Positions 16,176 through 23,398 of a stretch of DNA of 45,842 nucleotides are shown here, piece after piece. The stretch's first letter is position 1. Every line of letters starts with the position of its first letter. Position numbers and translations under genes: made by a program. The DNA is from JAHIYG01 sp041306075 (GTDB lineage: Archaea > Altiarchaeota > Altiarchaeia > IMC4 > SCGC-AAA252-I15), in contig JBFYKH010000073.1 of assembly GCA_041306075.1 (NCBI GenBank), positions 1 to 45,842 of the forward strand. Reading direction: 5' to 3'. The notes under the pieces were generated by a model, which worked only from the letters and a program-made list of their open reading frames with translations, was not told where the DNA came from and did no database searches.

Positions 16176-17141
16176 ATGTCCATCAGGGAGATTACGCTCG
16201 AGGAGCTTGACACCGGACGGTTCATAAGGGAGAAGGTTGCCGAGATTACGGGGCAGGTCGGCGACGGCTGCGCCGTCAACGCGCTGTCCGGAGGGGTCGA
16301 CTCCTCGGCCGTGACGATGATAGGCCATATGGCGCTGGGCCGCAGGCTTAAGACGTACTTCATCGACAACGGCATCATGCGGGAGGGCGAGCCGGCGAGG
16401 ATACATGCGCTGTTCAAGGGCTTAGGCGTCGACGTCGAGGTCGTCGACGCGAAGAGGCAGTTCTTCAAAGCCCTGAGGGGGGTCACGGACCCCGAGGAGA
16501 AGAGGGAGGCCATAACGCAGACGTTCTACAAGGACGTGTTCGGCAAGCTCGTCAGGAAAAGCAAGGCTAAGCACCTCCTCCAGGGTACGATACTCACCGA
16601 CATCGATGAGACCGTCGCCGGCATCAAGAGGCAGCATAACGTCTTCGAGCAGCTGGGCATCGATACGCAGCAGGCCTTCGGCTACCGGATAATAGAGCCG
16701 CTGGTAGAGCTCAGGAAGCCGGCGGTAAGGAAGGTGTCGGCCGCGCTCGGCCTCCCCGAGTCGGCGTATAACCGGCCGCCTTTCCCGGGCCCCGCCTTGG
16801 CGGCGAGGGTCATAGGGGAGGTGACTCCCGAAAGGGTCGAGGTCGTGAGGAAGGCGACGAGGATAGTCGAGGAGGAGTTGGCGCAGGTCAAGGCGTTCCA
16901 GTGCATGGCCATACTCCACAACGACAGGGTCACGGGCATGAGGGGGGGAAGGAGGGATTACGGCATGCAGGTCGAGGTGAGATGCTGGGACAGCGCCGAT
17001 GCACGTACAGGGTCGCCTACAAGGCTCCCCTACGACACGCTCGAGCGGCTTGCGGACAGGATAACGTCGGACGTCAAGGGCGTCGTGAGCGTCACGTACA
17101 ACATAGCCAAGAAGCCCCCCTCCACCATAGAGGCTGTGTAG
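16176..17141 (+). CDS. guaA: GMP synthase ATP-pyrophosphatase subunit (subunit B)
   Basis: A 321-residue enzyme subunit that adenylates XMP and receives ammonia to make GMP. The PP-loop SGGVDSS is at residues 38-44, followed by YFIDNGIMREGE, LLQGTILTDIDET and the dimerisation domain with PPFPGPALAARVIGEVTPE and the family-type end KKPPSTIEAV. As in most archaea the glutaminase is not fused, and no glutaminase subunit gene is in the window. The C-terminal XMP-binding block differs somewhat from classical GuaA. It lies directly after the Cys-less PurF variant, so both visible purine genes lack an evident glutaminase. Confidence 0.9.
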   Translation: MSIREITLEELDTGRFIREKVAEITGQVGDGCAVNALSGGVDSSAVTMIGHMALGRRLKTYFIDNGIMREGEPARIHALFKGLGVDVEVVDAKRQFFKALRGVTDPEEKREAITQTFYKDVFGKLVRKSKAKHLLQGTILTDIDETVAGIKRQHNVFEQLGIDTQQAFGYRIIEPLVELRKPAVRKVSAALGLPESAYNRPPFPGPALAARVIGEVTPERVEVVRKATRIVEEELAQVKAFQCMAILHNDRVTGMRGGRRDYGMQVEVRCWDSADARTGSPTRLPYDTLERLADRITSDVKGVVSVTYNIAKKPPSTIEAV

Positions 17142-17185
17142 TTGCGCCCTCAGTATCGCGGGCGGCCATCCTTTTTCCGCGGCGG

Positions 17186-17893
17186 TCAGCCTGTCCGCTC
17201 GACGATGACCCAGTTGTTGGCCTTGGAGCCTTCCGTGTCCAAGAACCTGAAGGCTCTGTCTTTCATGTTCCTGGACCAGAACCTGCCCGCCGTATCCGCC
17301 GCCTCCCGCACGAGGCCTGGTTCCTTGAGCTCGAGGTACATCACGCCGTGCGGGCTAAGGAGCGTCGACGCCTTCACGACGGCCGCCGCAGGTGACTCGG
17401 TATGCCATGCGACTCCCCTCTGGGACAGCACCACGTCGAATCTCTGCTTGAGCTCCGGGGCCGACCAGACCTCGAAGGGGGTGGTGAAACCCGAAGGCTG
17501 GCTGTGGTCGGTGACCAGCCGCCTGGCCTCGCCGTCGCCCATCCTGTTCAGGTTGAAGGTCTCTATGGAAAGGGCCTTGGCCAGGGCGTCCGCGCCGTGC
17601 TTCTCCGTCAGCCGGTTGTGCAACCATACTAGGTCACGGCCTTCGCCGGCCCCGAGCACTATGAGCCTGCACCGTCCGGATTCTATTTTTTCGTCGATGG
17701 CCTGGACCGGAGACTTCAGCCCCGTCTGGGAGAATACGCGCTCCAGGCCCGCGAGCCTGTCTTCGCCGCCGTCAAAGCGCCATACGTCGGAAAAAGGCAC
17801 GCCGGCCCTCGCTATCTCCATGAGCTGGGCGTCGACGCGCCTCCAACCCGGGTGTGGTCTGGGCTTGTGCATCATAATATAACTGGGGGGCAT
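17186..17893 (-). CDS. Class I SAM-dependent methyltransferase-like protein
   Basis: A 235-residue protein with a Rossmann methyltransferase pattern: motif I CRLIVLGAGEGRDLVWLH (about 75-92), a motif IV-like FDVVLSQRGVAWH, and a post-motif LLSPHGVMYLELKEPG. The N-terminal 60 residues are variable. The substrate is unknown. The start could also be one of the two ATGs at 17872-17875, six or seven codons in. It converges with the GMP synthase gene. Confidence 0.65.
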   Translation of the reverse strand: MPPSYIMMHKPRPHPGWRRVDAQLMEIARAGVPFSDVWRFDGGEDRLAGLERVFSQTGLKSPVQAIDEKIESGRCRLIVLGAGEGRDLVWLHNRLTEKHGADALAKALSIETFNLNRMGDGEARRLVTDHSQPSGFTTPFEVWSAPELKQRFDVVLSQRGVAWHTESPAAAVVKASTLLSPHGVMYLELKEPGLVREAADTAGRFWSRNMKDRAFRFLDTEGSKANNWVIVERTG

Positions 17894-17921
17894 CAGTTCT
17901 TAAACACGAGGTGTCGACGCC

Positions 17922-18818
17922 CTATGTCCCATTATAGAACCCCGGATAGGAATTTCCGGGGTATTCAAGTGAGGAGGCCTGGTTTTTCAATCCCCGGGAA
18001 TTTTTGAGCTGGCAGTAGTCCCGCATGTTATTGTCGGCTAGCAGGTCGCATCTGCCGATCACGGTATAGCATCCGGCCCTGCTCTCATCGCCGACTATAA
18101 GGTCGCAGACCCCTTTTTTATCGGCGTCGTCCGCGGCGGGAGCGGACAGGTTTTCGGACGGCTGTTCCTCGTTAGATTGCATGATTGCCACCAGGTAGAG
18201 GAGACAATCGTCTCTTTTGTCTGCCTGGACGGAGTTGCAGTAGCCGATATTCTCGCCGGCGCTCTTCCCATCAAAGGCGGACATATACTCGCTTGCAGTC
18301 CGCACCGTATCGAGCGCCTCGAGGATGGCCAGGGCCGAATAGACGACCAGCACCATGGCCAGGAAGACGATTAATGCCAGCTTGAATCTTCGTTCAACTC
18401 TTTTGAAGGCATCGTCTTCGCAGTCTATCCTAGCGCCCTTAAAGTATGGTTTCCGTCTTTGCAGGTACCATATGACGATTCCGGTGTAGATTATACTGGT
18501 GGCGCTGGCAAGCGCTACGCCCAAGGATGTCTCCCCTCGGGCGATAGGATAGACGAGTACAAGGAACGAAAAAACCAGCCCCAGGAGCATAAGGGGCATA
18601 ATAAGCCCATACAGGCGGGGGGTAGGTTTTAGTATCGCGTAGATGAGCAGAATCGACCAAGCGGCTGAGATAAACAGGGTGATGAATTCGGCTATTGAGA
18701 AAAAACCTTGGAATCCAACGAAGAGGAGTGACGTCAGCAGCAATAAAGCCAATGCAAGGGAGACTGTGGATGAGGCCAGTAGCCATGTCATCCCAGACGG
18801 CCGTTTCTGTTTCCCCAT
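17922..18818 (-). CDS. Multi-pass membrane protein with Cys-rich C-terminal domain
   Basis: A 298-residue protein with about five membrane helices (about 11-33, 40-60, 70-92, 99-117, 148-168), then a C-terminal soluble domain. That domain contains a repeated pattern of C, about 5-9 residues, R-x2-C-(Y/L), as in GYCNSVQADKRDDCLLYL, GVCDLIVGDESRAGCYTVI and LADNNMRDYC. The same pattern occurs in the next upstream lipoprotein (19019-19570), so the two are probably linked in function. A TATA-like ACTATTTACC lies about 27 bases before the ATG. Confidence 0.72.
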   Translation of the reverse strand: MGKQKRPSGMTWLLASSTVSLALALLLLTSLLFVGFQGFFSIAEFITLFISAAWSILLIYAILKPTPRLYGLIMPLMLLGLVFSFLVLVYPIARGETSLGVALASATSIIYTGIVIWYLQRRKPYFKGARIDCEDDAFKRVERRFKLALIVFLAMVLVVYSALAILEALDTVRTASEYMSAFDGKSAGENIGYCNSVQADKRDDCLLYLVAIMQSNEEQPSENLSAPAADDADKKGVCDLIVGDESRAGCYTVIGRCDLLADNNMRDYCQLKNSRGLKNQASSLEYPGNSYPGFYNGT

Positions 18819-19018
18819 GAGGGTAATCCATTATCTGGCCGAGGTAAATAGTGTGATGGACAAGAGTCAGTTCTTCAGTCCCGCGTATCAGTTTATCGCA
18901 CCATGAAGGCCCGGGGGGATTAGGAGCGCCCCATAACGCATGGGGTTTATTGGCGCCGCGGGTGAATATAACCGTCGCCCGGAATCGGGGATGCCTGCAC
19001 ATTTGCCGGATGCCGGGT

Positions 19019-19570
19019 TCAAAGCGCATTCAGTTCGAGTCCGCTCTCGCATTCGCTTCTTGCGTCCTGGTCCTCTATGGGGCCGCACATCCTCACGGAG
19101 AGGTAGCATTCGTCGCGGTCCGGCTGCTCCAGGTCCTTGCAGAACAGCGCATCATCCGCCATGCCGTCGGCTGGGATTCCCACACAGGCTTGGAGGCCGC
19201 GGTGGAACGAGTCCGAGTAGGCTCCCGCGTTGCGCTGTATGCCGGCGCATCTTCGCAGCTCCGACCTCGGCAGGGAGAGGTCTCCGGAGGCGGCCTTCTT
19301 GCAGCGCTCGTATATGCTCCTGTTGGCGCGGGCTTCAAGGCAGACTACTCTCTTGTCTGCAATGGCGGCTGGCAGTGTGGACGACTGTTGGGGTAAGGAC
19401 GATGCTGTCAACAGGGCGGTGTCTGACTGGAGTATGGGCTGAACCGTCGCGGGAGTGTTCGTCTCTGGTTCCCCGGCAGGCGACGGCCAGATGCAGCCCG
19501 CCGCCAAGACGGCTGCTGACAGCGAAATCAACAGGCGGCAAGCCCCCAGCCCGGGCGATTTTGAGTTCAT
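19019..19570 (-). CDS. Cys-rich lipoprotein
   Basis: A 183-residue protein starting MNSKSPGLG, with a lipoprotein signal ending in the lipobox LAAGC. A Thr/Pro-rich linker leads to a domain with paired cysteines (RSIYERCKKA, ELRRCAGIQ, ALFCKDLEQPDRDECYLSV, RMCGPIEDQDARSECESG) resembling those of the adjacent membrane protein. The ATG at 19570 overlaps the stop codon of the upstream lipoprotein gene (ATGA), so the longer open frame is not used. Role unknown. Confidence 0.72.
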   Translation of the reverse strand: MNSKSPGLGACRLLISLSAAVLAAGCIWPSPAGEPETNTPATVQPILQSDTALLTASSLPQQSSTLPAAIADKRVVCLEARANRSIYERCKKAASGDLSLPRSELRRCAGIQRNAGAYSDSFHRGLQACVGIPADGMADDALFCKDLEQPDRDECYLSVRMCGPIEDQDARSECESGLELNAL

Positions 19571-20079
19571 GTTGGCTGCCCGGTCCAGTCGCCGTTCACC
19601 GACGCCCTGCACTTCTTCCACGCCGGCGGCTTCTCGTAGACGACGCTGAACTTCCGTTTCTCGCCGGGCTTCAGGCCCAGTATCAGGGTCGTCTTCTCGC
19701 CGCCCGGGACGACCTCGTCCGCCGGGGTCAGGAGCCGGGTTACCACCGGGACTGCGTCCAACGTCCTGACGCCGTTGTTGGTGACGTATCCCGCGACCAT
19801 GGCGTTGCCCCAGTAGTCGTCGTCGCAGCCGGCTAATGCGGCCGAGACGGCGCTATAGTCGGGCATTGTTGTGGTCGCCGGCGCGGCCGTGGACGCCGTT
19901 GCGTACCCGGCCTCTTCCGGGAGCCCGTAGTCTGTCGCCTGTTCGGGCGGGGCCGCCTGTTGCGGCTGGGCCGCCTCTTCCGGGGCGCAGATGCAGCCTG
20001 ATGAGAGCAGGATTGCGAATGCGGCGACGAAGCCCAAAACCTTTGAGGTCACGTATTCCGCCATATTTTTTCCCGCCAT
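19567..20079 (-). CDS. Lipoprotein with a beta-sandwich (FxLYD-like) domain
   Basis: A 170-residue protein. The signal sequence ends in LSSGC (lipobox). A low-complexity Ala/Pro/Gln/Thr linker (30-75) follows, then a C-terminal domain with VAGYVTNNGVRTLDAVPVV and LKPGEKRKFSVVYEKP, a pattern typical of small immunoglobulin-like FxLYD domains on archaeal and bacterial surfaces. Its stop overlaps the next lipoprotein gene by 4 bases, forming an operon with the genes at 19019 and perhaps 17922. It is divergent from the lipoprotein at 20178. Confidence 0.75.
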   Translation of the reverse strand: MAGKNMAEYVTSKVLGFVAAFAILLSSGCICAPEEAAQPQQAAPPEQATDYGLPEEAGYATASTAAPATTTMPDYSAVSAALAGCDDDYWGNAMVAGYVTNNGVRTLDAVPVVTRLLTPADEVVPGGEKTTLILGLKPGEKRKFSVVYEKPPAWKKCRASVNGDWTGQPT

Positions 20080-20177
20080 ATAATTATCTGTCGCGGATAA
20101 AAAGCATCCCCTCTGCCGGTGCCTGGCCGTTAAGGCGGCCGGTTCATTTATTAGGGCGGAGGACTGAGGAGTATACG

Positions 20178-20843
20178 ATGAGGATTGCCTTGTTCCTGGC
20201 GGCGCTGCTGTTGAGCGGCTGCCTTGCCCAGACGCCGGTCTGCGACAGACCGTACATCCTGGTCGGCAGCGGCTGCTGCCTCGACGAGGACGCGGACAGG
20301 ATATGCGACCGCGACAAGCCGGTCACGACGACGCAGCCGCCCACCACCTCGACCGTAATGGCCGAGACCTCGACCACGGAGGCTGCGACCTCGACGACCG
20401 CCCCGCCGAAGCCTAAGGCCCTTGCGGGGGCCGTTGTGGACGTGGAGAGGCCCGACGGCATGGTGACCGAGGTGAGGATGCTGACGGATTCGCCGGAGCG
20501 CTACGTCGTCGGCGACCTCCATATGCTAGCATACGGGCGCGACGTCCTGAATGTGGTCGTCTGGGACACGACGACCCGGGTGGAATACGACAACGCCACG
20601 GAGAAGGTGTACGTGGCGCCCGACTACGACAGGGTGTCGCCGCTGAAGCTCAGGGAGCTGACAGGGCTCTCGGTCGGGGACCACGGCCTCCTCGGGGGCG
20701 AAGCATACTACGTCTACGCTATCAAGCCCGGGAGGATAATACTGGCCAAGGGCCGGGTGCTCGACGACCTCGCCCCGGGGAACTACACGTCCGAGTATGG
20801 GGGGTACAAGTTCATGCTGTTTAAACTACTGTACGATGAGTAA
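20178..20843 (+). CDS. Lipoprotein with Cys/Asp motif and Thr-rich stalk
   Basis: A 221-residue protein. The signal sequence ends in LLSGC. Next comes CDRPYILVGSGCCLDEDADR with ICDRD, a short Cys/Asp module that recurs in surface proteins of many archaea and may bind calcium. A Thr/Pro-rich stalk (TTTQPPTTSTVMAETSTT) leads to a beta-rich C-terminal domain. The ATG at 20178 is chosen because GAGGAG lies 6 bases before it and the signal peptide starts there; the frame is open much further upstream without coding character. Confidence 0.78.
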   Translation: MRIALFLAALLLSGCLAQTPVCDRPYILVGSGCCLDEDADRICDRDKPVTTTQPPTTSTVMAETSTTEAATSTTAPPKPKALAGAVVDVERPDGMVTEVRMLTDSPERYVVGDLHMLAYGRDVLNVVVWDTTTRVEYDNATEKVYVAPDYDRVSPLKLRELTGLSVGDHGLLGGEAYYVYAIKPGRIILAKGRVLDDLAPGNYTSEYGGYKFMLFKLLYDE

Positions 20844-21183
20844 GACAAAGAGTCCGATAGGTCGTCTTCAGGCGTAAACAGCCCCCCACCAAAAAAGAAC
20901 GGCGTATTCTATCCCCGGGGGGGGCTATCTCCGTGGATTAGTTTTTGTCTGGGACGGGTTAGGTTCGTTCGTAACAGAGTTGTTTGAATTATCCGAAGTC
21001 TCTTATCATTTCACAGGTGGTTCTATTCCCAGTTTTTTCTGCGATATCGAGGAGACATTTATCCGGATCAATCTGACGTTTCTTATCGCATCAACTGCTG
21101 TTTCCCTCGCTTAACCAGAATATATTTTTAGATTTCGAATCTGGGCGTTTGATTTATTATTCTCTGAAACGTATGATTGTTCC
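20844..21183. other. Intergenic region with long-armed hairpin and A+T-rich promoter zone
   Basis: This 340-base gap has no convincing gene. AGCCCCCC (20880-20887) pairs with GGGGGGCT (20919-20926), an 8-bp stem with a 31-base loop, placed about 40 bases after the upstream stop codon and possibly a terminator or mRNA end. Bases 21120-21165 are A+T-rich (TATATTTTTAG, GATTTATTATTC) and hold the likely promoter of the next lipoprotein. Confidence 0.5.
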
Positions 21184-21921
21184 ATGAAATTTGTTGTTGC
21201 TTTGTTGATTGTGTCACTCGTACTAGGTTGCGTAACGTCTATAAACAAGGAGTATTCAGTCGGTGTCGACGGTTCTGCATCATTTAACAAGACGTTAGGG
21301 GGTCCGACCAACCAAGCAGATAAGGCGGTTGCCACAACCCTTGCCAAGAAGGCCGTGCCTACGACAACGCTGGTCAAGAGGGCCACTACGACTACCGTCA
21401 ATGCGGGGATCAATGCGAAAACTACGACCACTACCAAAGCCGAGGAGATTTCGGATGCAGGCATAAAGTTGACGTTCACGCCAGACAAGGAGACAATCCC
21501 CCAGGCAGAGGAGTTCGAGGAGCATCTGGAGTTCTCGAACCTCGATACAACCCACAATTACACAGTTGTGGTCCTCATGTATTCCCCAGGCGGCAAGGGC
21601 GAGGGGGGGCAAGACATCGACATGGCGGCCTCGGACCCAGTAGCCGTCGAATGGGGCATAGAGACATTCAGCTACGGCATGCCCATAACGCCGTTCAAAC
21701 ACGATGAGGGCGGTTTCGAAGCACTAAGGGGTCAATTCCCGAAAAAGGGCGTCTACCACTATGATATCAGCGTCCTCGACTGCACCCTCATACAAGAGGC
21801 GACCGGCGAGGCAAACTGCGGCCGCGGAGAACAGATAAGCCTTTTCGAGTGGGAGAAACCCGACGGATGGAAGGGACAAAGGCCGGTATTCCACCAGGAC
21901 AAGGTCATAACCGTCACCTGA
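21184..21921 (+). CDS. Lipoprotein with Thr-rich linker
   Basis: A 245-residue protein. The signal peptide MKFVVALLIVSLVLGC ends in a lipobox. A Thr/Lys-rich linker (about 75-90 and nearby) follows, then an all-beta domain (KLTFTPDKETIPQAEEFEEH onward, with YTVVVLMYSPGGKG) that may be immunoglobulin-like, and two late cysteines. No enzyme motif. A TATA-like TTTATTATTC lies about 27 bases before the ATG. The first half is more A+T-rich than the neighbours. Confidence 0.75.
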   Translation: MKFVVALLIVSLVLGCVTSINKEYSVGVDGSASFNKTLGGPTNQADKAVATTLAKKAVPTTTLVKRATTTTVNAGINAKTTTTTKAEEISDAGIKLTFTPDKETIPQAEEFEEHLEFSNLDTTHNYTVVVLMYSPGGKGEGGQDIDMAASDPVAVEWGIETFSYGMPITPFKHDEGGFEALRGQFPKKGVYHYDISVLDCTLIQEATGEANCGRGEQISLFEWEKPDGWKGQRPVFHQDKVITVT

Positions 21922-22023
21922 GCGCAAAGAGACCGCCCGGGGAGCATCATGGCCCCCAGGGGGAACACGCCCTAGTCGGCGGCCCTAAGCCCGAGGAAGC
22001 CCGCCCGTGGCCGGCGAGCGGCC

Positions 22024-22170
22024 TTAGCGGTTTTGCGGCCGGTAGCTGCATGTCCTGCAGAAGTACTCCGACTTAGCGGTGTCGTCCACGACGAACTTCG
22101 ACTCGACCAGGGTGTTTGTGCATTGGCTGTTGATGAAATAATTGCACGTCAGTGCATATGGGTTCTTCAT
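22024..22170 (-). CDS. Small 48-residue Cys protein, zinc-finger-like
   Basis: The ATG at 22170 opens 48 codons ending TAA at 22024. The peptide begins MKNPYALTCNYFINSQC and ends FCRTCSYRPQNR, giving four or five cysteines with a CxxC pair (C-x7-C ... C-x2-C), suited to bind one zinc ion. The codon use is that of a real gene, and a TATA-like CTTTATGTAC sits 21-30 bases upstream, as expected for a leaderless archaeal mRNA. It lies alone between a lipoprotein and an acetyltransferase gene. Function is unknown; small treble-clef or ribbon proteins of this size often bind RNA or other proteins. Confidence 0.6.
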   Translation of the reverse strand: MKNPYALTCNYFINSQCTNTLVESKFVVDDTAKSEYFCRTCSYRPQNR

Positions 22171-22190
22171 GGATGTATTACGCGTTACGA

Positions 22191-22200
22191 GTACATAAAG
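22191..22200 (-). promoter_or_regulatory. TATA-like box for the 48-residue protein
   Basis: CTTTATGTAC on the minus strand, centred about 26 bases before the ATG at 22170. Confidence 0.5.
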
Positions 22201-22234
22201 CAAAAATGCCCTGTTTTGGCAGCCCGCGCAGTTT

Positions 22235-22768
22235 CTACAGGGGTTTTCGCAGGACCAGCCGGTCGACGTCCCCCGTGTTCGTCGAGCCGACCTCCATGTA
22301 CCCCCTGGCCTCGAAGAACCTTAGCGCGTCTTCGTTGTGGCGGTCCACTTCCGCCATGGCCGATGCGAACCCTCTGCTCGCCGCCTTGCCTTCGATGTAG
22401 TCCATCAGGAGGGTGCCGCAGCCTTTCCCGCGCTCCCCGGGCTGGACGAAAAGCTCGTCCACCAGGACGGCCTTCCCGTCGAGGTCGTCGAGGACGGAGT
22501 ACGTGAGGTCGCCCTTCCGCGTTTCGCCTTTGCCGTCAAGGCGGACGACATTGTCCTCCTCCCGGATGGTGTAGTCTCTCCGGGCAGACCCTGTCCGGCC
22601 CCTGAAGACGACCGGCTTGTTGTGGACGAGCGCCTCGGCCTCATCGGAGGATATTGCCCCGCGAAGCATCAGGTCTGCCAGGTAGTCCAGGTCGGCCGAA
22701 CCGACCCTCTTCTTGCCACGGATGCCGTCGACCTTCGGGTCATGCAGGGACGCTATTCTGCGCGCCAT
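22235..22768 (-). CDS. GNAT-family N-acetyltransferase
   Basis: A 177-residue protein whose C-terminal 100 residues form a clear GNAT domain: the strand AVLVDELFVQPGERGKGCG contains the RGKGCG acetyl-CoA loop, followed by TLLMDYIEGKAASRG, AEVDRHNEDALRFFEARGY and the final strand. The N-terminal 70 residues (GSADLDYLADLMLRGAISSD) are extra. The acceptor is unknown. A TATA-like stretch (CCTAAATATACCC) lies close to the start. Confidence 0.85.
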   Translation of the reverse strand: MARRIASLHDPKVDGIRGKKRVGSADLDYLADLMLRGAISSDEAEALVHNKPVVFRGRTGSARRDYTIREEDNVVRLDGKGETRKGDLTYSVLDDLDGKAVLVDELFVQPGERGKGCGTLLMDYIEGKAASRGFASAMAEVDRHNEDALRFFEARGYMEVGSTNTGDVDRLVLRKPL

Positions 22769-22834
22769 TGGCGGGTATATTTAGGCGTTACGGGGAAAAA
22801 AGCACGGTGCCGCCTTATACCCTCAGCCCCCAGT

Positions 22835-23326
22835 ATGCTTTATTTTCTCGGACGAGTATTGTTAGCTGTGACGAGTGTTTGCAGGTTCGCCCTCACGGCG
22901 CTTCTGGCGTTGACCCTTGTGTCAGGCTGCCTGGACGACGTGGAGTATCCGCCGTACGACGCGAAAAAGAACTACTGCGGCCCGGAGGGGCTTTTCAGCG
23001 TCCCGAGGGGAAGCCTCCTGTCCGCCGCCGACTTCAACAGGGCCTGCTACCACCACGACAAGTGCTACGCCGAATGCGGAAAGACGAAGACGACGCAGGC
23101 GGACTGCGACAAATCCTTTAGGGATACCATGTACGACGCCTGCGACGACGCTTTCGACAAGGACATGAACGTGTGCGACGCGAGAGCCGGATACAACCCG
23201 TTCAAGTACACGTGCATAGCGTCCGCGAGGGCCGCGGCCTCGGCCTGCTGGACGCAGGCCAAGACGTATCACGTCGGAGTCTCCGCGGGCGGCAAGGCGG
23301 TGGGCGCATACCCCTGCGACGGCTAG
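22835..23326 (+). CDS. Phospholipase A2-like lipoprotein
   Basis: A 163-residue protein. The signal peptide ends in the lipobox LVSGC. The mature part is a small PLA2-like domain: KNYCGPEG (calcium-loop-like) and C71-YHH74-D75-KC77-Y, with His and Asp as in the catalytic dyad region of prokaryotic PLA2, then CDKSFRDTMYDAC and several more cysteines. The same KNYCGP and CYxHDxCY blocks occur in the PLA2-VWA protein (11988-13589), so the two share an origin. The start may instead be the GTG at 22868, which still gives a complete signal peptide. Lipase activity is inferred from the motif. Confidence 0.8.
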   Translation: MLYFLGRVLLAVTSVCRFALTALLALTLVSGCLDDVEYPPYDAKKNYCGPEGLFSVPRGSLLSAADFNRACYHHDKCYAECGKTKTTQADCDKSFRDTMYDACDDAFDKDMNVCDARAGYNPFKYTCIASARAAASACWTQAKTYHVGVSAGGKAVGAYPCDG

Positions 23327-23398
23327 GGCGGCCCCCCACAGCTATTCTGGCGGACGCCAAGCCGCATTTAAACGTTTACGGCGAATATCTCCTCTGCA

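Noticed and set aside
15524..16513. 329-codon minus-strand open frame across the purF/GMP synthase junction
   Set aside because: It is antisense to two clear enzymes and has no recognisable motif or ribosome site.
19836..20177. Upstream extension of the lipoprotein frame at 20178-20843
   Set aside because: This part is antisense to another lipoprotein gene, Arg/Pro-rich, and the signal peptide with a ribosome site begins at 20178.
22337..22834. Upstream extension of the PLA2-like lipoprotein frame
   Set aside because: It is antisense to the GNAT gene, and the signal peptide starts at 22835 or 22868.
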